Source: ASMP01 sp964617015 (GTDB lineage Archaea; Nanobdellota; Nanobdellia; Pacearchaeales; GW2011-AR1). From it: 44,044 bases of DNA. The notes under the pieces were generated by a model, which saw nothing but the letters and a program-made list of their open reading frames with translations, was not told the DNA's origin and made no database searches. Of this stretch, positions 38,735 to 44,044 are shown one piece after another. Where the stretch lies: NCBI GenBank assembly GCA_964617015.1, contig CAZTVG010000005.1, forward strand, positions 1 to 44,044, read 5' to 3'. Made by a program: the position numbers and the translations under genes. Numbering within the stretch: the stretch's first letter is position 1; each line of letters starts with the position of its first letter.

Positions 38735-38988
38735 CAGTGGGGCAACCAGAGACCAGAACCCGGTCTATCCTCTGCCTCGTGGAGGCGTCTGAGAGTGAGA
38801 GCGTACACCTCCAAGATTATATCAAACGACTTTTCAAGGAAGTCAAGCCGTTTAGCGAGGTTCTCACGGGGGATACGATCTTTGTTCTTGTGGAACCAGA
38901 CGGCGGTATCGATCAGACGCTTTTCGAGCGGGAGCTTTGTGTTTTTGGAGATTTCCTCTAACTCCCTTATGAGAGTGTCAGCACTCAT
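38734..38988 (-). CDS. Hypothetical helical protein, 84 aa
   Basis: Predicted two helices (DTLIRELEEISKNTKLPLEKRLIDTAVW, RLDFLEKSFDIILEVYALTLRRLHEAED). Overlaps both neighbours by one to four bases, part of the head operon. Function unknown. Confidence 0.55.
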   Translation of the reverse strand: MSADTLIRELEEISKNTKLPLEKRLIDTAVWFHKNKDRIPRENLAKRLDFLEKSFDIILEVYALTLRRLHEAEDRPGSGLWLPH

Positions 38989-39236
38989 AGAACCTTATAT
39001 CCCCGTTCCATGTCCGCCTTACTGAAAACACCCGATCCATGCGGTTTCTCAGGGATGTCAGCCCCAGCCGCTCGAGCCTTACTCAGGGCGATCGCAACTT
39101 TCTGCTTTTCAGCAGCAGCCTCCCCCTCCTTAGCTCTCGTCTCTGCGACTATATCTGGTTCGTTATGCTTGACCTCATGGAAGGCCTGTTCAACCTTGTC
39201 ATCGTGCCCGCTCCTATGTTTCCCGTGTTTAGCCAC
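38985..39236 (-). CDS. Small basic protein of portal-adjacent type (DUF6496-like)
   Basis: 83 aa, starts MAKHGKHRSGHDDKVEQAFHEVKHNEP, an arrangement resembling small basic proteins (H/R-rich start, then AFHEV...E.. PD) that are common near the portal genes of environmental podoviruses. No known function. The C-terminal half is helical with KARAAG. Confidence 0.55.
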   Translation of the reverse strand: MAKHGKHRSGHDDKVEQAFHEVKHNEPDIVAETRAKEGEAAAEKQKVAIALSKARAAGADIPEKPHGSGVFSKADMERGYKVL

Positions 39237-39659
39237 CTATGCTATCTCCCTACCTAGAAGGTACACACCCAAGTCAGGTTGCCACTGAGGGGATGGGAGA
39301 ATAGACGTATCCCAAGTCCTCTCCCTATCCATCGCTGGGTGTCTGTACCATGCAGCCCCGCACTCCCTACCGAAGTTGGAAGGGAGACACATTCTCCTTT
39401 CATAGCGTGTTCCAGGAGGTAGAACAGACTCCGCATCACTGACTAAGTGTCTGGACACACGGGCCATAAAGTCAGATTTTGTTTTTACATCTAGCCCTCC
39501 TAGATCACTGGTATACCAGCCAACAGCGTTACTATACTCCCCAGACACATTGAACGCCTTAACCTTCACTGAGTGGAATAGGACAGGTACAGACAGGATA
39601 GTAGCAGTTGCCACCACCCCGAAACTCAGGAAGTCACGTCTTGTCACATGTTTAGCCAT
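39237..39659 (-). CDS. Protein with twin-arginine (Tat) signal peptide, 140 aa
   Basis: N-terminus MAKHVTRRDFLSFGVVATAT then ILSVPVLFHSV: a twin-arginine motif (TRRDFL, residues 6-11) and hydrophobic core, so folded export through the host Tat system is predicted. The rest has two Cys (C92, C101), NFGRECGAAWYRHPAM and a conserved-looking RYERRMCLPSNF. No cofactor domain is recognised. Its presence between portal and capsid genes is odd; signal peptides of this kind are rarely seen in phages. Confidence 0.55.
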   Translation of the reverse strand: MAKHVTRRDFLSFGVVATATILSVPVLFHSVKVKAFNVSGEYSNAVGWYTSDLGGLDVKTKSDFMARVSRHLVSDAESVLPPGTRYERRMCLPSNFGRECGAAWYRHPAMDRERTWDTSILPSPQWQPDLGVYLLGREIA

Positions 39660-39660
39660 T

Positions 39661-41613
39661 TCAACCCACCATACCAGTCATTGGATTAGCCGCTTGGTTA
39701 ATTTCAGCAGGTAGAGCAGGCTCACCAGTCTGCTCCGCACTCGGGCCTGCGCCGCCAGTCCTACTTCCAGGTCCAGCAAGTCCAGAGAAGACCGTAGCCA
39801 TTTCCCGCATGTCCTGGCCTAGACGAGCCAGCTCCTCAGGTGATTTCTCCATACTCTCAGGGTCAATATTGAGGGACTTCATCAACCACTTGAGGGTCTT
39901 CTCAGCGCTGAACTTCTTAGCGAACACCTGCATCAGCATGGGGTTGACCATCACCGCTTGCATGAGGGCCATGTACTTCTGGAAGTCCCTAACCCTTCCG
40001 AGGGTTGAAGAGAGACCACTTACCTTAAACTGACAGCGGGTGGCGAATAGGGCAAAGCGTTCAGGGGGAGAGAGGCGAAGGAGTGCCATAGCGGCTCTTG
40101 GACCTATAGCCCCTACAACCTGTTCGCTTGAGAGATCATCTGCGTTCTGAAGAATTGTGAGCCAGGACTTCCTGATAACCTTCTTCATCAGACCGCTCTC
40201 AAGATCAGAAGCCAGAGCGTCGAGTGTGATCGCTTGGCTCTGTTGAGCCTCGACAATCTCTGTGGCGAGGACTTGCTTAGGGGGGAGTTGACCCAGACTA
40301 ATCTCGTTGGCAAGCACAGCTGCGTTAAACTCCCTAACCAACATCTCAAACACAGCCATTGTGTCTGGAGGAACCTCCCCCTCAGTTACAGTCTCCAAGA
40401 CCTTCACACCCGCTGGTGTATCACTGTCTATGATGAGGGTTTCCCCTTGAGGTATACCACCTGACACCTGAGATGGTTCAATCAGTTTGTCCAACCTCAA
40501 CTGTTTCACCCCCCACACACCCGCTATCCCCCCATCGAGCATGAGGTTGAACAGTTGGTTGAGAGCGAGATTGAGGGGAGATCCGTGATCGTATAGGGCC
40601 TTGTGCCACACTGATAGGGGAACGCGCAAGAGGGGTTCTGCAATAAAAGGGCTCTCTTGGTGCCAGAACGGGTTGGGCTCAGGGGGACGGATTAGATACC
40701 TCTCATTTGCTACAGCAGCGAGGACGTTTTTGGTTACAACTCTTCCATCTGGGCCAAGAATTGTTCCCCAGAACTCATCTATGACGACACGCTTCCTGAA
40801 ACCGGGCGCGAGCGGACTATCAGGGGCGACCTCCGGCTTTTTGCGCTTTTCGTCCTCAGTTCGTGCGAAGTCGACCTCTATACTGTTGACCGCAGCAAGA
40901 TCATATATACCATCCTCTGCAGCCTCAACAACGTCGTAGAGGTCACGTTCCGAACGGTGGATCTCGTACAACCTTCTCCCAGTTGGATCAGGATAATAGT
41001 CCTCCGCAGCTATATTGTCTATCCTCAACCTCCAGGAAGATACCTCGTCCGACTTGAGTTCAGGGGTGCCCTGTGTAACTTGACCACTCTGTGCATCTAC
41101 AAGAGGTATACCAGGTTCAACAAAGAACTTCCTCTCTTTTACGTTCCTCCCGTACACCTTGAGGATGATAAGGGACTCAAGGAGCCCCATCTTAACCCCG
41201 TCGGATACAACCAAGGGGAACGATGTGCTATCTTGAGGGCCCACAGGGAGGTTGTTTAGATAACAGAGGATTAACTTTCTAATCTGTTCCGGAGTTATTA
41301 ACTGCTCAACCCCCTCCACAATCTCAACAGAGAACCAGTCTCCGAACTGGATCAGGGCGCGCTTTATGAAAGCTGAAAACTGCTCAACTGCAACGGGTGT
41401 TTTAGGGAGAAACTCCTTACTCTGCCCCTTGGTCTTCTTTGACCAGTCCTGGATACCAAGATAGGCATCCCGGTTCACCTTGTTTAGCCTGACACGCTCC
41501 TTACGCGCCTGATCCGCCTCATGGCGGTACTGGTTTATCGCATCTATAACTGTGAGATCAACCCCCTGGGCAACAGGGCGGTCATCTCCTGCTCTACGTC
41601 GTGGAGCTGCCAT
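39661..41613 (-). CDS. Portal protein
   Basis: 650 aa; N-terminal YRHEADQARKERVRLNKVNRDAYLGIQDWSKK and a clip/stem region (INTPEQIRKLILCYLNN, then AEDYYPDPTGRRLYEIHRSERDLYDV) fit the large head-tail connector of podoviruses with a long helical C-terminus (LNQLFNLMLDGGIAGVWGVKQ). Its location directly beside the terminase is typical. It starts within the previous small gene by overlap. Confidence 0.75.
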   Translation of the reverse strand: MAAPRRRAGDDRPVAQGVDLTVIDAINQYRHEADQARKERVRLNKVNRDAYLGIQDWSKKTKGQSKEFLPKTPVAVEQFSAFIKRALIQFGDWFSVEIVEGVEQLITPEQIRKLILCYLNNLPVGPQDSTSFPLVVSDGVKMGLLESLIILKVYGRNVKERKFFVEPGIPLVDAQSGQVTQGTPELKSDEVSSWRLRIDNIAAEDYYPDPTGRRLYEIHRSERDLYDVVEAAEDGIYDLAAVNSIEVDFARTEDEKRKKPEVAPDSPLAPGFRKRVVIDEFWGTILGPDGRVVTKNVLAAVANERYLIRPPEPNPFWHQESPFIAEPLLRVPLSVWHKALYDHGSPLNLALNQLFNLMLDGGIAGVWGVKQLRLDKLIEPSQVSGGIPQGETLIIDSDTPAGVKVLETVTEGEVPPDTMAVFEMLVREFNAAVLANEISLGQLPPKQVLATEIVEAQQSQAITLDALASDLESGLMKKVIRKSWLTILQNADDLSSEQVVGAIGPRAAMALLRLSPPERFALFATRCQFKVSGLSSTLGRVRDFQKYMALMQAVMVNPMLMQVFAKKFSAEKTLKWLMKSLNIDPESMEKSPEELARLGQDMREMATVFSGLAGPGSRTGGAGPSAEQTGEPALPAEINQAANPMTGMVG

Positions 41614-41755
41614 AATGGGGCTTAGGGATCTCTATAACCTGAAACTCGTTTTTGGCAAGACACCAAGGACAAACTCCAATCGCCCTGTGGCCTCCCGGTT
41701 CAAGAGGGACGCCACAGCAACGGCAGGGGATGAAGTCCTGTTCATCAGGGGGCAC
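41594..41755 (-). CDS. Small zinc-ribbon protein, 53 aa
   Basis: GTG 41755 to TAG 41594-41596; reads VPPDEQDFIPCRCCGVPLEP and GVCPWCLAKNEF. Two CxxC pairs (residues 11-14 and 29-32) make a zinc ribbon. It overlaps the portal start by 20 bases. Function unknown. Confidence 0.6.
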   Translation of the reverse strand: MPPDEQDFIPCRCCGVPLEPGGHRAIGVCPWCLAKNEFQVIEIPKPHYGSSTT

Positions 41756-41803
41756 CTTCTGATATTATCCTGTGACTTTCCCGCTGTCCATACATTCACC
41801 TAT

Positions 41804-41826
41804 GTTTGAACGAAATTAAATCAAAC
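41804..41826 (+). repeat. Dispersed palindromic element, copy 9
   Basis: GTTTGAACGAA then ATTAAATCAAAC. It lies in the 74-base gap between the terminase stop (41830) and the zinc-ribbon/portal genes. Confidence 0.85.
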
Positions 41827-41829
41827 GAC

Positions 41830-43302
41830 CTAACCTGAGCCATATGAGGGAAGGGGAATGGTCTTGGGTTGGTGGCGCGTCCAGAGGCGAGTGGGTCTAA
41901 CTGGGGCTTCGTATGAAATCCAATACCCCAGAGCGTCAGATGTATGCGTTCTCCTGAAGTAAGGGTCACGCCTGTTGGTTGTCTTTTTTATCTTGTTCCT
42001 GACATCCCTCTGGACGATTTCGAGATCCTCTATCAACTCCTTACACGATGGATCAATCTCCAGCCTGATCTCCCCCATCTCATCCTTACATAGGAGATTA
42101 ACTGCGTTTACACGGTCTGATATAGATGGGTTTACCTCTGGAACCTTTATCTTTACAGGAACGGGATAGGTCTTCATTTCGTTTCTGATTATCGTGTAAC
42201 TGCTCTCTTGTGTCTGAGCCGTGCGGTGGCGACCAGTTGCATCCCCATACACCCAGACCTCAGCAAGATGTTGAGGATGTACCTCGCGGAACCACTCTAC
42301 CATACCAGGTATACTGCCCTCGTCTGTGACAAGCTCTCTAAATACCCTGAACACTTGCCTTCCGTGACTGGTATCCTGTTGTCCTATAAGGGAAACCATT
42401 GGTTCCACGTTGAAGTCCCAGATCCAGCAAAGAGGTCTGCGTGGGTTGAAGTAGGAGGCCTGTTTCCTGACATTCAAGAGGCGATTGAATCCAGTGTATG
42501 CCCTCGCGCCAGCCATTCCAGGGAGCCACTCCCCATTCAACCTGATCCTCCTTTCAACAGAGTCCTCTGGATACTTGGCCTCAAGACGCCTGATCTCATC
42601 AGGAGGGAGATGGGGATTGTCGTATATAGAGGCGCTGAACAGCTTTAACCTGGGGCGCTCTCCATCCTGCCAGGGCTTGATTATCTTGGGATACATCCAG
42701 GATACGCCACCAACAGTCCCCTCGGGCGGCAATAAGGTTACACTTCCGAATATATGTAGTTTCCCCGCACCAACTCGTATAGTTGCTTCATCGTACACAT
42801 CATAGGGGTGCTCTTCGTCAAAGTGGAGCCAGTCCTTCTCAGCTCCCTGGTATTTCAATCTTCCACTATCTGCGCTCTTAAAACCTATAATAGATCCGTT
42901 CTTCAACTTCAAGATCCTATCTGTAACTCTCCACTCCTCAATCTCCCTATTGGGGATGAATGGAGGATGGATAGCACCAGGGGACACAAACCCATTATCA
43001 AAGTACTTAGGTTCAATCACATCCCTGCTAGTGGGGAAGTCGAGGGAGGAAACCCAACCAGAGGTTGGCCTCCCACCCAGACCGAATCGCGCAAATGTCC
43101 CACCGATATACGCACCTGCATCTGACTTTCCAGATCGGTTAGCCGCAAACATCCATACCTCATCCCATTCCCCAGATAGTACTGCATCTATGAACATCCT
43201 CTGCTTGGGGTGGGGTTCGAAGTTATGGATGGGATCTGACCTCCTGCGCTCAAGCAGAGCCTCAGATACTGCAACTAGACTATCTTGTATATCACGAGTC
43301 AC
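41830..43302 (-). CDS. Large terminase subunit (ATPase-nuclease)
   Basis: Packages DNA into proheads. Walker A AANRSGKS (residues 53-60), Walker B WLHFDEEHP (158-166), the ATPase coupling segment, and nuclease aspartates in WIWDFNVEPM, VYGDATGR and HTSDALGYW. 490 aa, normal length. It overlaps the preceding small gene by 11 bases and is the second gene of the leftward operon. Confidence 0.9.
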   Translation of the reverse strand: MTRDIQDSLVAVSEALLERRRSDPIHNFEPHPKQRMFIDAVLSGEWDEVWMFAANRSGKSDAGAYIGGTFARFGLGGRPTSGWVSSLDFPTSRDVIEPKYFDNGFVSPGAIHPPFIPNREIEEWRVTDRILKLKNGSIIGFKSADSGRLKYQGAEKDWLHFDEEHPYDVYDEATIRVGAGKLHIFGSVTLLPPEGTVGGVSWMYPKIIKPWQDGERPRLKLFSASIYDNPHLPPDEIRRLEAKYPEDSVERRIRLNGEWLPGMAGARAYTGFNRLLNVRKQASYFNPRRPLCWIWDFNVEPMVSLIGQQDTSHGRQVFRVFRELVTDEGSIPGMVEWFREVHPQHLAEVWVYGDATGRHRTAQTQESSYTIIRNEMKTYPVPVKIKVPEVNPSISDRVNAVNLLCKDEMGEIRLEIDPSCKELIEDLEIVQRDVRNKIKKTTNRRDPYFRRTHTSDALGYWISYEAPVRPTRLWTRHQPKTIPLPSYGSG

Positions 43303-43534
43303 GCCAGCCTCTTAGCAATAAGTTCATCCCAACTTTCCGTAGAAACGGCAACCTGACTCTGATCTGTGCCCACCTTCCCTGAGGGTTGCGTGCCAGGAAA
43401 AGGAATGGTGTGTCTATGTAGAGTGTCCTCTTTGTCACCGCCCAATCAAGTTCAAGTCCTGGAACCCGAAGGTGTCTATCCCCATATTCCCCTCTCCACG
43501 AGGAGAACCTCCGTCTGTGTGGATTACGAGTCAC
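43292..43534 (-). CDS. Hypothetical protein, 80 aa
   Basis: First gene of the leftward structural operon. GTG start with GGGAGG upstream. Basic, starts TRNPHRRRFSSWRGEYGDRHL, with RTLYIDTPFLFLARNPQGRWAQIRV; may be DNA-binding. It could be a small packaging partner of the terminase. No family recognised. Confidence 0.55.
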   Translation of the reverse strand: MTRNPHRRRFSSWRGEYGDRHLRVPGLELDWAVTKRTLYIDTPFLFLARNPQGRWAQIRVRLPFLRKVGMNLLLRGWRDS

Positions 43535-43567
43535 TTCTCGCCTCCCTTGAACAACAGCCCCCAGTTC

Positions 43568-43590
43568 GTTTGATTAAAATTCGTTCAAAC
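43568..43590 (-). repeat. Dispersed palindromic element, copy 10
   Basis: On the minus strand GTTTGAACGAA, then TTTTAATCAAAC, followed by GAACT. It is in the leader of the leftward structural operon, between its promoter and the first gene. Confidence 0.85.
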
Positions 43591-43642
43591 ATAGTGGGGA
43601 CAAAGGTGTATAAATAATGCCATGTGGTGTTGTGTTAGATAG

Positions 43643-43855
43643 GTGAGAGTCATTATACACAACACAACCCTCCCATCAACCGGCCCCACCCCCTCTCCGG
43701 CACCCAACTCGGACACGGTTGTACTCGGTGGGTGTGTGTTCAACTTTGACGGGTGGCACGTCTGGGTTGTTGATCACCGGGTTGTGCGCGGAACATACCT
43801 GGAACAAATGGTCACAATTTCGCCACAATTTCGCCACAATTGTATGATCTCGTGA
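43643..43855 (+). CDS. Hypothetical protein, 70 aa
   Basis: GTG start with GGTGA upstream. It has short strands (VVLGGCVFNFDGWHVWVVD) and a Pro/Ser-rich linker. TATAAA at 43609-43614, with no good -35, might be its promoter. The tandem repeats at 43813-43843 fall in its last codons and may restrict coding. It overlaps the leftward promoter, so I give it moderate confidence. Confidence 0.4.
   Translation: MRVIIHNTTLPSTGPTPSPAPNSDTVVLGGCVFNFDGWHVWVVDHRVVRGTYLEQMVTISPQFRHNCMIS
43652..43679 (-). promoter_or_regulatory. Leftward promoter of the structural operon
   Basis: On the minus strand TTGATG (43679-43674), a 16-bp spacer and a perfect TATAAT (43657-43652). Predicted start near 43645; the first gene starts at 43534 and the dispersed element lies between. 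It is the best candidate for the late operon promoter. Confidence 0.6.
43813..43843. repeat. Short tandem repeat, 11-bp period
   Basis: CACAATTTCGC twice, then CACAATTGT: about 2.8 copies of an 11-bp unit, one helical turn. It could be an iteron-like binding site or simply coding repeats (ISPQFRHN). Confidence 0.6.
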
Positions 43856-43904
43856 GCACATCAAAAAACGTGAACGCGGCGGTGTACTGGATTAACGCGC
43901 CCAC

Positions 43905-44044
43905 ATGCTGTTTGACATCGTGAATATGGTGAATACGCCCGTGTTGCACGGGGCGGGTGAGATGTGTCACCCATGCGAGGATCAGCAAATGGTAATCTTG
44001 CTGATCTATGACCACGATGGGAATATGGCGGATCGTTTCGAGGT
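43905..44044 (+). CDS. 5' part of the gene that spans the window ends
   Basis: ATG 43905 reads MLFDIVNMVNTPVLHGAGEM, then CHPCEDQQMVILLIYDHDGN and runs off the window in frame; bases 44043-44044 with base 1 make codon GTC and the frame continues to TGA 65-67. A stop lies 10 bases upstream, so this is the first in-frame start. No good ribosome site is evident. Confidence 0.6.
   Translation, partial: MLFDIVNMVNTPVLHGAGEMCHPCEDQQMVILLIYDHDGNMADRFE

Noticed and set aside
1..44044. CRISPR array, insertion sequence or integrase
   Set aside because: No regularly spaced repeat array, transposase or tyrosine/serine recombinase motif was found; the dispersed palindromes are irregularly spaced.

Overview
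The window looks like the complete genome of a tailed bacteriophage with a short, podovirus-type tail. Evidence is a large terminase, a portal, a scaffold, an N4-gp56-like HK97-fold capsid protein, a P22 gp10-like tail hub, internal virion proteins and no tape measure or tail sheath. A peptidoglycan-degrading GH108 endolysin and a spanin-like lipoprotein point to a Gram-negative host; good -35/-10 promoters also argue for bacteria. No integrase was found. An open reading frame runs off the right edge and resumes in frame at base 1, closing with an ATGA overlap on the first gene, so the 44,044 bases appear to be a circular (circularly permuted) molecule cut at an arbitrary point.

Layout. About 43.64 kb through base 1 to 1.63 kb: small rightward genes of unknown function. 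1.63-2.49 kb: a short leftward group (putative small terminase subunit, HTH protein). 2.49-2.86 kb: a gene-free control region with palindromes and a strong rightward promoter, flanked by divergent HTH genes. 2.86-7.1 kb: small early genes punctuated by promoters sharing GTTGACAACTT and by two related structured RNA elements. 7.1-8.1 kb: a Cas4/RecB-like nuclease. 8.2-13.5 kb: a tightly overlapping sugar operon (NeuC-, NeuA- and NeuB-like enzymes, a UDP-sulfoquinovose synthase homologue, a D-2-hydroxyacid dehydrogenase) with three tiny membrane proteins between the enzymes. 13.4-22.3 kb: nucleotide metabolism and replication (deaminase, AAA ATPase, ParB-methyltransferase, HNH-UDG-exonuclease fused to the first part of a split family A DNA polymerase, a primase/helicase-like ATPase). 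43.5 down to 22.2 kb, leftward: terminase, portal, scaffold, capsid, decoration and tail proteins, internal virion proteins and lysis genes.

The most unusual aspects: (1) a phage-encoded pathway to a CMP-activated nonulosonic (sialic-type) acid plus a sulfosugar enzyme, with a sialyltransferase/Maf-like protein in the capsid module, suggesting glycosylation of the virion or remodelling of the host surface; (2) two about 130-nt multi-hairpin RNA elements with the same closing helix and different internal helices, each just upstream of a ribosome binding site; (3) about ten copies of a 23-bp imperfect palindrome with half-site GTTTGAACGAA at gene boundaries over the whole genome; (4) a polymerase split at motif A and fused to an HNH domain; (5) a Tat-signal protein inside the virion module; (6) two genes interrupted by a stop or frameshift.
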